From the NCBI GenBank assembly GCA_015143295.1, contig CM026557.1:28677760-28741759 (forward strand): 64,000 bases of DNA. Direction: 5' to 3'. The notes beneath the pieces are model-generated. The model searched no databases, had not been told where the DNA came from, and worked only from the letters and a program-made list of their open reading frames with translations. This document shows, piece by piece, positions 57,301 through 60,382 of this stretch. The position numbers were made by a program, and so were the translations under genes. This DNA comes from Tetracentron sinense. Taxonomy: Eukaryota; Streptophyta; Magnoliopsida; Trochodendrales; Trochodendraceae. Every line of letters begins with the position of its first letter. Position 1 is the first letter of the stretch.

Positions 57301-58329
57301 CAACATTGCTGCTATTTTACACTAACTTTTACGACCACAATTATTGTAGTCCTTTACCTTGTTACTCTTACCACCGACATTATGTTGTTGCCACCACTCG
57401 TCCAACTAGTTTACTTTGTTGCAAGTGGGGCTCACTGTAGTCCAAGCATTTAGGCCTAGTGATAGGGGTGCCCTAGGCGAAGCATTGCCTAGGAGTTGGC
57501 AATGCCTAGGCGACCAAAAATATATATTATTTATCAAAACTATGAGAATTTAAGATATTCGTAAAATTTTGAAAATAAATAATAAACATTAGAAATAAAA
57601 GCTGGCACAAGACCAGTTGTCACAAAAGTGAAGAGCATAACTTGGAGAAATGGGGAAAGAGTTAGATGCAGAAACCCTATACAAAAAAATTTCTGTTTAA
57701 AATGTTATATATATGAAAATATTATGTTATCGTAAATAACATCTTAGACTTTGTCGGTCATTGTCACTATTGCTCTTTAGTGCCCATGATACAAGGCCTA
57801 GGTACTGTTATGTGACGTCTTAACTATTTCTACTACTCTTTCTGGGCTTCAAGTTGTTTTGTATGTGATTGTTGAAGTTACTAGTACACCCACCCTTGCT
57901 GTCACTGCTGCCTCCTTTACTAGGACATATGGGAGAATTACTATTAAAAAGTACCTTAATTTTGTTCTACTCGTTAATTAATAGTACTACTATCCTGACA
58001 GCTGATATAAGATTCTAAAGCACTAGCACGATCACCAGCGCTACTAAGCGGTCCTACAATAAGATGTTACTCAATGCTGCTGCTACCTGTAGATACACTG
58101 TTTTTAGCCCAGCAAGCATTGTTGCTGGTGATGCTGTTACTGCTGCTGTAATCTCTATTGTTGTTGTTATACTGATAGTTGCATATACTGCAGGGCCTTC
58201 CACCATTACCGGGAAGTACGTGACCAGAAAGCCCCTCTAAAGAAGCATCCAGAATTGGGTAGGTTGCTGAAGAAAGAATACCATAGCTTAGATGACTTCC
58301 GTACGAAAGAGAAGGCGATGAGACGGTAG
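11814..58329 (+). CDS. LARP1: La-related protein 1 (LARP1), 13 visible exons, N-terminus missing
   Basis: LARP1 is a cytoplasmic RNA-binding protein. Its C-terminal DM15 region binds the m7G cap and 5' TOP motif, and its La module binds RNA. In plants it acts in mRNA translation and, in Arabidopsis LARP1A, in heat-induced co-translational decay with XRN4. The exons are 11814-12381, 12577-12739, 18313-18403, 18613-18684, 18842-19500, 22772-22847, 55072-55176, 55316-55659, 55780-55923, 56035-56098, 56595-56740, 56949-57053 and 58194-58329. All junctions are GT-AG and the phase is kept throughout, giving 890 residues. Visible order: Pro-rich region (1-225), La module (about 229-311), acidic Asp run (about 520), Arg/Asn-rich linker (580-735), DM15 repeats (about 739-870). 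No stop or frameshift is present despite the TE-filled introns, so the gene looks functional. The start codon is not in view. Confidence 0.93.
12577..12739 (+). CDS. LARP1: LARP1 exon b (start of La module)
   Basis: Residues 190-243. [17 protein letters not shown] is followed by [15 protein letters not shown], the first helices of the La motif. The donor is CTCAG|GTGAG, splitting a Ser codon. Confidence 0.93.
14030..15488 (-). pseudogene. PIF/Harbinger DDE transposase remnant
   Basis: The N-terminal part on the minus strand (15488 down) reads [19 protein letters not shown], like the DK..FHKLC..LRE start of plant Harbinger transposases. The C-terminal part (14287-14030) reads [20 protein letters not shown], then [20 protein letters not shown], the typical LRNVIER-FGVLK motif after the DDE core. 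Stops, frameshifts and an inserted MITE make it inactive. Confidence 0.78.
14973..15397. mobile_element. hAT-family MITE inside the PIF transposase
   Basis: It starts CATGGAAATAAAAATCG and ends CGTATTTTTAATCCTTG, an imperfect inverted repeat of the CATGGTTAAAAATAT type seen in hAT-A. Flanks CCCTATAG (14965-14972) and CTCTAAAG (15398-15405) agree at 6 of 8 positions, like an aged 8-bp hAT duplication. Inside, a unit with GAACCCGATATGTATAGG is tandemly duplicated (15246-15312 and 15331-15394). Confidence 0.6.
15918..16075 (-). pseudogene. PIF/Harbinger ORF1 (Myb/SANT-like) fragment
   Basis: Minus-strand reading shows [19 protein letters not shown], then [17 protein letters not shown], matching the Myb/SANT-like DNA-binding ORF1 that accompanies Harbinger transposases (the KKEWKAWKKL..GLGWDP pattern). 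In-frame stops interrupt it. Its position next to the transposase supports the assignment. Confidence 0.7.
16533..17729 (+). mobile_element. LINE-D: 5'-truncated L1-type LINE with 8-bp target duplication
   Basis: Flanked by AATATTTG (16525-16532 and 17730-17737), with a short A-run (17724-17730) at the 3' end just after CTTACCGATC, a 3' terminus shared with LINE-A (TTGATCGGTAA reversed). Only the ORF2 C-terminal region remains, so the copy was 5'-truncated on insertion. It is co-oriented with LARP1 and lies in its intron. Confidence 0.85.
16539..17586 (+). pseudogene. LINE-D ORF2 C-terminus with zf-RVT domain
   Basis: It reads [31 protein letters not shown], then after a frameshift near 16630 [11 protein letters not shown] and [11 protein letters not shown]. 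The zf-RVT block is [33 protein letters not shown] and HLLLHCPVV (17074-17586). At least two frame breaks are present. This is one of the better-preserved LINE tails in the window. Confidence 0.85.
18313..18403 (+). CDS. LARP1: LARP1 exon c (La motif core)
   Basis: Residues 244-274. [20 protein letters not shown] followed by [11 protein letters not shown] is the signature of the La motif RNA-binding pocket. Acceptor TTGGCAG, donor AGA|GTAAGT. Confidence 0.94.
18613..18684 (+). CDS. LARP1: LARP1 exon d (La motif end)
   Basis: Residues 275-298, [18 protein letters not shown] then RTVEVQ. A small phase-0 exon flanked by GCTGCAG and GTGCAG|GTTAGA. Confidence 0.93.
18842..19500 (+). CDS. LARP1: LARP1 exon e (linker)
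   Basis: Residues 299-517. It opens with [16 protein letters not shown], the conserved end of the La module, then continues as a low-complexity Ser/Glu/Asp-rich linker ending [19 protein letters not shown]. Donor GAAG|GTAGAT. The upstream acceptor is TTTCGATAG. Confidence 0.92.
19638..20520 (-). pseudogene. ycf2: Nuclear plastid DNA insertion: ycf2 N-terminal fragment
   Basis: On the minus strand an ATG at 20504 begins MKRHKFQS and VFELS, then SHYSLDS and TKFDYVGSF, later [52 protein letters not shown] and [20 protein letters not shown]. These follow in order the first about 230 residues of plastid Ycf2 (a large AAA-type protein of the plastid import/FtsH complex). Stops and frameshifts, plus a SINE, show it is dead nuclear DNA. 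Similarity ends near 19638 at a DDP motif. It is a NUPT, not an expressed gene. Confidence 0.85.
20111..20300 (-). mobile_element. tRNA-derived SINE inserted in the ycf2 NUPT
   Basis: Flanked by perfect ATATCGATTG repeats (20101-20110 and 20301-20310). A T-run at 20114-20123 is the minus-strand poly-A tail. On the minus strand the head reads GGTGCAGTTCGCTAGCAC (box A-like), and about 45 bp later GTGTTCAACTCCC (box B-like), as in a tRNA-derived Pol III promoter. The duplicated site is ycf2 sequence, proving insertion after the plastid DNA arrived. Confidence 0.85.
21355..21480. repeat. Dispersed repeat with TTTATCCGGGCTTGGG core
   Basis: TAGGCTGTCAATGGGCTGGC at the left resembles the hAT-C terminus (TAGGGCTGTCAAA). 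It is followed by GACGTCAACC and TTTATCCGGGCTTGGG. The latter 16-mer recurs in hAT-C at about 60246-60261, in both cases after a TGTCAAC/TGAC-type stretch. It is probably a fragment of a common short element. The family is not identified. Confidence 0.45.
22772..22847 (+). CDS. LARP1: LARP1 exon f (acidic Asp run)
   Basis: Residues 518-543. [20 protein letters not shown] then VIVTQ. The GAY codon run encodes eight Asp in a row. It follows an AG split codon from exon e. The donor CACACAG|GTAAGG opens the 32-kb intron. Confidence 0.92.
22848..24977. other. Unannotated 5' part of the giant intron
   Basis: AT-rich sequence. A near-duplicate ACCATTAAATCATGCATG / CAATTAAATCATGCATG pair is seen at 23160-23220. 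No gene or TE border was recognised. Confidence 0.6.
25833..25994 (+). pseudogene. hAT-A BED zinc-finger exon
   Basis: [16 protein letters not shown], a stop where hAT BED domains have Trp, then [20 protein letters not shown] and [12 protein letters not shown]. This gives C-x2-C plus a downstream His, the BED DNA-binding fold typical of plant hAT transposases (WxYG.PVDG...KC.YC...GGI.RLK.HLAG). A splice acceptor-like TATAG precedes it. Confidence 0.8.
25995..27093. other. hAT-A internal non-coding sequence
   Basis: AT-rich, with a duplicated AAAAGCCCTTATGGxCATAAT block (26919 and 27027 regions). A TTTATTCTCTTTGTCAGGTG block (about 26420) recurs in reverse in the small hAT derivative at 36132-37115, supporting common ancestry. 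Confidence 0.5.
27094..29036 (-). mobile_element. LINE-A, 3' part (reverse transcriptase C-term to poly-A)
   Basis: A T-run at 27098-27103 followed by GATCGGTAAT marks the minus-strand 3' end. Upstream on the minus strand come zf-RVT remains (27613-27407), the thumb region with [19 protein letters not shown] and [17 protein letters not shown] (28409-27947), and reverse transcriptase residues [32 protein letters not shown] and [11 protein letters not shown] (29028-28672). FADN replaces the usual F/YADD catalytic motif. A copia element interrupts it at 29037. Confidence 0.85.
29037..29288 (-). repeat. Copia-1 3' LTR
   Basis: 252 bp, TGGTTTGAACA...TTATTCAACA on the + strand, nearly identical to 33582-33830 (shared GGTTTAGATCTAGGGTTTTA and CTCCCATACTTTA). 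The two copies differ by scattered substitutions and small indels, indicating some age. Confidence 0.9.
29289..29300 (-). other. Copia-1 polypurine tract
   Basis: Minus-strand CTTAAGGGGAAG directly abuts the 3' LTR, the plus-strand primer site of LTR retroelements. Confidence 0.8.
29301..30800 (-). pseudogene. Copia-1 reverse transcriptase and RNase H
   Basis: RT fragments on the minus strand include [16 protein letters not shown] (30790-30566), then [25 protein letters not shown] with the YVDD catalytic motif, and [20 protein letters not shown] (30334-29648). RNase H follows with [20 protein letters not shown] and, in another frame, [16 protein letters not shown] and [15 protein letters not shown] (29577-29296). 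Stops and frameshifts separate the pieces. Confidence 0.92.
31010..31740 (-). pseudogene. Copia-1 integrase core and C-terminal region
   Basis: Minus-strand [29 protein letters not shown] and [13 protein letters not shown] are the copia integrase rve-domain motifs. [20 protein letters not shown] lies in the GKGY-type C-terminal region. The N-terminal HHCC part is missing. Confidence 0.88.
31848..32776 (-). pseudogene. Copia-1 gag with zinc knuckle
   Basis: Start ATG at 32776 (minus), MADESEV; then [12 protein letters not shown]-type UBN2 gag residues, and [20 protein letters not shown]. An Arg/Gly-rich stretch precedes a [14 protein letters not shown] zinc knuckle. Several stops and frameshifts lie between 32230 and 32700. 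Confidence 0.85.
33567..33578 (-). other. Copia-1 primer-binding site (initiator Met-tRNA)
   Basis: Minus strand TGGTATCAGAGC, three bases inside the 5' LTR. Confidence 0.85.
33582..33830 (-). repeat. Copia-1 5' LTR
   Basis: Paired with 29037-29288. The outer end reads TTCAACG where the other copy has TTCAACA, a point change of the terminal CA. Confidence 0.88.
33831..34126. other. Unclassified AT-rich insert between copia-1 and LINE-A
   Basis: Rich in AACACGACAAAAGTA and TTTAATACG variants, with TACGGGTATAATA at one end and TATAATACGGGTG at the other. It may be a separate small insertion or filler at a breakpoint. It does not code. Confidence 0.4.
34127..36048 (-). mobile_element. LINE-A, 5' part (endonuclease and start of reverse transcriptase)
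   Basis: ORF2 starts at ATG 36032 (minus) with [15 protein letters not shown], an APE-type endonuclease start. It is followed by [11 protein letters not shown]-like, [14 protein letters not shown]-like, [20 protein letters not shown] and [11 protein letters not shown] residues (35631-35275). The RT start is seen at 34336-34127: [20 protein letters not shown]. Stops and frameshifts are present. Copia-2 is inserted 16 bp before the ATG. Copia-1 interrupts the RT. Confidence 0.87.
36132..37115. mobile_element. Small hAT-family derivative within the copia-2 5' LTR
   Basis: Starts CATGGTTTAAAATATC and ends GATATT/GACATTTAGAACCTTG, an inverted-repeat pair of the hAT-A type. It contains repeated AATATCGATCGATAT-like motifs. 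Blocks matching hAT-A internal sequence in reverse (CCCCTTCAATTGAC...GAGAATAAAA; TGTCACTTAACTTGG) support descent from that family. No 8-bp duplication is seen, and host LTR sequence is missing at the junction, so a deletion accompanied or followed insertion. Confidence 0.6.
37453..37579. promoter_or_regulatory. Array of four TCGTCGACGA palindromic sites (LTR U3)
   Basis: Sites at 37453-37462 and 37534-37543 are the perfect 10-bp palindrome. Those at 37484-37493 and 37570-37579 carry TCGTTGACGA. All but the second are followed by ATTC/ATCC. The array lies about 80-200 bp upstream of the TATA-like box and recurs in the other two LTRs, suggesting a transcription-factor binding array. That function is inferred. 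Confidence 0.55.
38334..38346 (+). other. Copia-2 primer-binding site (initiator Met-tRNA)
   Basis: TGGTATCAGAGCC starting two bases inside the 5' LTR. Confidence 0.88.
38394..39984 (+). pseudogene. Copia-2 gag polyprotein (UBN2-type, zinc knuckle)
   Basis: ATG at 38394, stop TAA at codon 11, then [20 protein letters not shown], an UBN2-type gag core with [20 protein letters not shown] and [17 protein letters not shown] stop at 38820 and a frameshift follow. Further on comes [20 protein letters not shown], a Lys/Glu-rich coiled-coil-like linker, and a C[16 protein letters not shown] zinc knuckle (39248-39289). The last part ends [10 protein letters not shown]. In intact relatives protease follows this tail. 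Here it does not. At least three stops make it non-functional. Confidence 0.85.
39985..40995 (+). other. Copia-2 non-coding interior in place of pol
   Basis: AT-rich, with repetitive TTGATTGATATTTATTGA / GATGATTGATACTTATTGG phrases. A GAGCGGCGTTGTAAGCC island lies at about 40478. No pol domain is readable in any frame, so pol was deleted or never carried. Confidence 0.65.
40996..41009 (+). other. Copia-2 polypurine tract
   Basis: AAAAAGGGGAAGAT directly before the TGTTAACC start of the 3' LTR. Confidence 0.85.
41010..43392 (+). repeat. Copia-2 3' LTR, split by a solo LTR
   Basis: Matches the 5' LTR from TGTTAACCTTTAAG to TCATTCTAT (41871), resumes with AACTCACTTTATCA (43310-43323), then diverges. 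The second palindromic site of the 5' LTR array is deleted here (GAACTCAAATGGGG). Confidence 0.8.
41872..43304 (+). repeat. Solo LTR of the copia-2 family with TSD TCTAT
   Basis: 1433 bp, TGTTAGTCTTTAGG...CTTGGGCAACA, similar along its length to the copia-2 LTRs. Perfect TCTAT duplications flank it (41867-41871 and 43305-43309). The duplicated site reads continuously in the 5' LTR (CATTCTATAACTCAC), confirming insertion of a relative into the copia-2 3' LTR followed by LTR-LTR recombination. It holds further TCGTCGACGA sites at 42521-42530 and 42552-42561 and a TTGTCGACGA at 42438-42447. Confidence 0.92.
43398..43812 (-). pseudogene. LINE-A upstream region (ORF1 end / inter-ORF)
   Basis: Minus strand [20 protein letters not shown] to [12 protein letters not shown], then a stop and SPTSIVT. 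Joined across copia-2, the reading continues [11 protein letters not shown] into the region just before the ORF2 ATG at 36032. The Ser/Pro-rich composition fits the C-terminal part of a plant LINE ORF1, but I cannot confirm a domain. Confidence 0.5.
43813..44850. other. Unclassified repeat-like sequence before hAT-A resumes
   Basis: An LTR-like composition in reverse (TATTTATAGATTTGTAAGCC, then AATCAACAAGACAGTGG) at 43850-44030. A tandemly repeated CATGATTTCTACTAGAGCTTT occurs near 44290 and 44323. A palindromic TGTAACATATGTTACA lies near 44617. Possibly the LINE-A 5' end or another LTR fragment. Not resolved. Confidence 0.4.
45089..47711 (+). pseudogene. hAT-A transposase body (DUF659 and hAT C-terminal dimerisation)
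   Basis: Recognisable pieces in order: [20 protein letters not shown] (about 45220-45280), [20 protein letters not shown] (45611-45670), [18 protein letters not shown] (45681-45735, DUF659 signature), KAIVALMEV (46435), [20 protein letters not shown] (about 46780-46840, dimerisation-domain core) and an acidic C-terminal tail with [12 protein letters not shown]. Many stops and frameshifts intervene. The N-terminal BED exon of the same gene lies 19 kb upstream, beyond the nested retroelements. Confidence 0.82.
47831..48246. repeat. 168-bp direct duplication in the hAT-A 3' region
   Basis: 47831-47998 and 48079-48246 are nearly identical (shared GTCGGTAGAAAGCTCAAGG and CTTGGCTAAGTGACTATTG), separated by 80 bp. 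Only a few substitutions distinguish them. Confidence 0.85.
48526..49440 (-). repeat. Degenerate copia PBS/LTR remains
   Basis: Plus-strand CTTTGATGCCAAGTTGAAGC (about 48758) looks like a mutated reverse PBS (CTCTGATACCAA) beside an LTR running to higher coordinates. A minus-strand MAKETFDAS at about 48735 resembles a gag start. GGGCTCCAAGAGAACAAGA (49013) and GGGCTCTAAGAGAACAAGA (49317) are a diverged pair. No intact LTR pair was found. Confidence 0.4.
49450..50600 (-). pseudogene. Copia-3 reverse transcriptase
   Basis: [20 protein letters not shown] and [18 protein letters not shown] (50571-50362) are the start of copia RT. Further down come YGLKQ-like/PRAWFE, a [17 protein letters not shown]-type catalytic-region remnant, and [20 protein letters not shown] (about 49850-49790). 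Frames change repeatedly. The active site is not intact. Confidence 0.82.
51100..51640 (-). pseudogene. Copia-3 integrase
   Basis: Minus-strand [64 protein letters not shown] and [12 protein letters not shown] follow the copia integrase order from the zinc-binding CELAKH to the NGVAERKNRH region. The key Glu is kept in VAE. A stop follows it. Confidence 0.82.
51700..53110. other. Foreign segment interrupting copia-3 (LTR-like plus G-rich run)
   Basis: In intact copia elements LWHxRLGH and CELAKH are about 40 residues apart. Here they are about 1.5 kb apart. The inserted part has a PBS-like minus-strand TTGGTATGAAAC at about 52633-52644 beside LTR-like sequence (52645-53100), and a G-rich stretch (52080-52500). 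The long Pro-rich minus-strand ORFs here come from G-rich repeats and do not look like genes. Confidence 0.5.
52193..52224 (+). repeat. (GGGGAT)n run, G-quadruplex-capable
   Basis: GGGATGGGGATGGGGATGGG continues as GATGGGGCTGGG: six G-runs of three to four bases separated by two bases, matching the standard intramolecular G-quadruplex pattern on the LARP1 sense strand. Confidence 0.8.
53132..53580 (-). pseudogene. Copia-3 protease and GAG-pre-integrase
   Basis: Minus-strand [13 protein letters not shown] at about 53571-53530 contains the aspartic protease DSGA motif. [15 protein letters not shown] (about 53190-53140) is the GAG-pre-integrase signature. Frameshifts lie between them. Confidence 0.8.
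53620..54655 (-). pseudogene. Copia-3 gag
   Basis: [36 protein letters not shown]-type residues in mixed frames, [20 protein letters not shown] (about 54240-54180), then [11 protein letters not shown] and a CDQCGxTHHTKE zinc-knuckle-like motif at about 53890-53850. The last Cys is not seen. No LTR was found upstream, so the element is truncated near 54655. Confidence 0.75.
55072..55176 (+). CDS. LARP1: LARP1 exon g
   Basis: Residues 544-578: [20 protein letters not shown], then [15 protein letters not shown], a conserved plant LARP1 motif. Acceptor CTGTGCAG at the end of the 32-kb intron, donor GAGCAG|GTTGAT. Phase 0 on both sides. Confidence 0.94.
55316..55659 (+). CDS. LARP1: LARP1 exon h (linker)
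   Basis: Residues 579-692: [15 protein letters not shown], basic Asn/Ser-rich linker, then [20 protein letters not shown] and [19 protein letters not shown], a conserved plant LARP1 block. Donor CATAG|GTGAG. Confidence 0.94.
55780..55923 (+). CDS. LARP1: LARP1 exon i (approach to DM15)
   Basis: Residues 693-740: [41 protein letters not shown]. Ends two bases into the Lys codon of [11 protein letters not shown]. Donor AA|GTAAGG. Confidence 0.93.
56035..56098 (+). CDS. LARP1: LARP1 exon j (DM15 repeat A start)
   Basis: Residues 741-762: [19 protein letters not shown] then CSE. Matches the KFRRRCLNERKRLGIG segment of animal LARP1 DM15. Acceptor CATTTAG, donor GCGAG|GTGGGT. Confidence 0.94.
56595..56740 (+). 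CDS. LARP1: LARP1 exon k (DM15 repeats A/B)
   Basis: Residues 763-810: [18 protein letters not shown], then [20 protein letters not shown] and [16 protein letters not shown] contains residues equivalent to the human cap/TOP-contacting Arg840 and Phe844 as I recall them. Donor TTTAG|GTACTC. Confidence 0.94.
56949..57053 (+). CDS. LARP1: LARP1 exon l (DM15 repeats B/C)
   Basis: Residues 811-845: [36 protein letters not shown] (Trp codon completed by the next exon). With exon k it forms FRFFSYGLEK. The Tyr of SYG corresponds to the cap-stacking Tyr883 of human LARP1. Donor TACTG|GTAACT. Confidence 0.94.
57054..58193 (+). other. Last LARP1 intron with a decayed Mutator-like MITE
   Basis: 57434-57828 begins ACTGTAGTCCAAGCATTTAG and carries CCTAGGCG motifs. 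It ends GTGACGTCTTAACTAT, all diverged versions of the MITE at 10418-10990 (AGTGTAGTCAAGGCGTC / GACGCCTTGACTACACT). No target duplication remains. A TGTTGCTG(C/T)-type triplet-rich stretch lies before the last acceptor (58070-58190). Confidence 0.6.
58194..58329 (+). CDS. LARP1: LARP1 exon m (C-terminus and stop)
   Basis: Residues 846-890: [45 protein letters not shown], stop TAG. WAFHHYR...HPEL and LDDFR end the DM15 region in plant LARP1 proteins. Acceptor ATACTGCAG. Confidence 0.94.
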
Positions 58330-58720
58330 CCATCCGACAGAGACAACAAAGAGGGGTCATTTTTAGAGAAGGCCCTAAACAGGTCTGATTCTGCAGGGGA
58401 GCTGGAGTTGGCGGCCTATTGGGGTTGAAAATGGATTGGGACGGTTACACCTCTGTGAGGGCGTGGGTTATGAGTCTTTTTGTTCTTGGTCTGCTTGGCC
58501 CTTGGGCATTTTTCGTGCAGATTTTAGAGTCCTTTGCGAGCTGAGAGGTGTTGGGCCCAATATAATTTTTTCATCACATTGTACATAAAAAAAAAAAAGC
58601 AAAATGAAAAAAATATAAAAAAAGAACATAACGATGGCTGTATCTGGGACTGTGGAAATTGACAAATAAGAGACTGGAATTCAGTCTGATCCCTCTGATC
58701 ATAGTTTGCATTATCACGCC
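58330..58720 (+). other. Probable LARP1 3' UTR and downstream flank
   Basis: Non-coding sequence after the stop. An A-run (58587-58598) preceded by CACATTGTACAT may mark the transcript end region or an old retroposed tail. No canonical AATAAA is seen before it (nearest AATATAATT at 58559). The exact cleavage site cannot be set. Confidence 0.45.
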
Positions 58721-58721
58721 T

Positions 58722-59325
58722 TATACGTAGTGGTAACAAACCAATGTGCTCATGAGCAGCTTGAGCTCGTTTTCGTTTATTACATAAACAAGCCAAGCTC
58801 AAGCCTGGTTTTCGAGCTTGTTTAGTGAACAAGCCGAGCTTGAACTAACCTACTCAGCTCGACAAAAGCTCGGCTTTTATGGTTACAATGTAAGATGGCA
58901 TGAAAAAGTAAATATGAGGGGAATGAAATGGCAATGTGGCAAAAGAATCAAGATGTTAGACTATAACTTTTGTCTAGCAAGATGAGAAACTTCTTGAAAG
59001 CTCCCAGCAAACTCTCTTCCACCCGTGTGCTTTCCTCTCCCATTTTTCTCTCTCATCTCTCTTCCTTTCTTGGTTCTTTCACTTCTCTTCTTCACTACTG
59101 GTTTTTCTCTTCATTCTCCATCACTTTTACTTTATGTTTTCGACTTCCATGAACGTGTAATAGCAGAAGCAGAGATGGAAAAATACACTGAGGAAGGCTA
59201 AAAATCAGAGCTTGAACAATAATACTTAAGCTCGAGTCGAGTTCAAGCCGAGCTTGAACATAGTTGTAAAATTACAAGCCGAGCCTGAACATCTACTTGG
59301 CTTTGCTCGGCATCACTCCTAATAC
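58722..59325. repeat. Repeat with GAGCTCGGCTTG-type subterminal motifs
   Basis: Both ends are crowded with AAGCCGAGCTTGAAC / GAGCTCG variants (58745-58875 and 59215-59315) around a plain interior with a CTCTCTTC-rich stretch. This resembles non-autonomous hAT-type repeats, but I could not fix the termini or a duplication. Confidence 0.45.
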
Positions 59326-59985
59326 TCTTTCAATGAAAATCTGAATGAGAAAGTATAGTAAAGAGAGTTTTCTTAACATTTTCAAAAATAGTATTAGGGT
59401 TCATGAGTTGAAGTCCATAATTCGGATCCTATGAGGAGTGTATACAGAGGTGCAAAGTGCAAACGTTCTTGGAAATAATTTATTTAGAATATATAGGTGT
59501 CGGCAATCACCTACGAGTGGTAATTATAGAAAGAAATGTCAATAATCTAATTACCGACAAGAGCAATAGTCCCCTCGTCGGCCGAGGAGGGGACTATTCC
59601 TCCTCCCTCTCACATAGCCGACCCTTTAAGTCGGGTTAGTTCTTTTTGATCCTTTAATTAGTTAATTTTAAAAAAAAAAAAATTTTTCTAAAAACCAAGG
59701 ATAGATGGGTGAACCCTAAGGGTGGCTGAATCTTTACCACAGTTAAATGGGGTTAGAAGGGGGACACATGGCAAGAAAATGGGAGCCGGGTGCCTCTCCT
59801 CACATCACCGAACGAGGAGGTGATTATTTTCCTTACCGACAAGTGCTACTCAGGTAAAAAAGGATCTAGTAATAATTATTCTACTGTCAGCTTCAAATAG
59901 GCTTCTAAATCCAATTTTAGTATGTTCCTCGTTGAGCTTAGCAATTTCTTCTAAAAGATTTTGCACCTTTTTCAAAAGCATATTG
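59326..59985. other. Intergenic sequence with a G/C hairpin
   Basis: AGTCCCCTCGTCGGCCGAGG AGGGGACT (about 59568-59595) forms a strong stem (AGTCCCCTC with GAGGGGACT). ATTACCGACAAG-like phrases occur near 59551 and 59831. No gene was seen. Confidence 0.5.
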
Positions 59986-60382
59986 GTGATAAATAGGGCT
60001 GTCAAAGGGTAGGGCCAGGGCACGGTCGGGGTCGGCCTTAGTCCTACCCTTCCCTATAAGAGTAGGGCCCTAGCCCTTCAGGGCCGGGATTTATTAGGCC
60101 CTAGCCCTGCCCTCAAGGGTCAGGGCAGGGCTAAAGAGCCAGAAGGGTTGGAAGAAAGAGTGGAATTTTTTTTGTGATTTGAGATGATGAAATTTTTTTT
60201 CTACACCGACTGTCAACCTGACAAGGAAATGGATACCCTCCTCTTTTATCCGGGCTTGGGGACCGGCATTGCAACAAAAAGAGCAATGACAAAGTTTTAA
60301 AAAAAAATTTCCTTGTCAGTGACAAGCAGACATAATACAATAAAACAAAGTAATACTATATAGAAAAATATTTATATTATAT

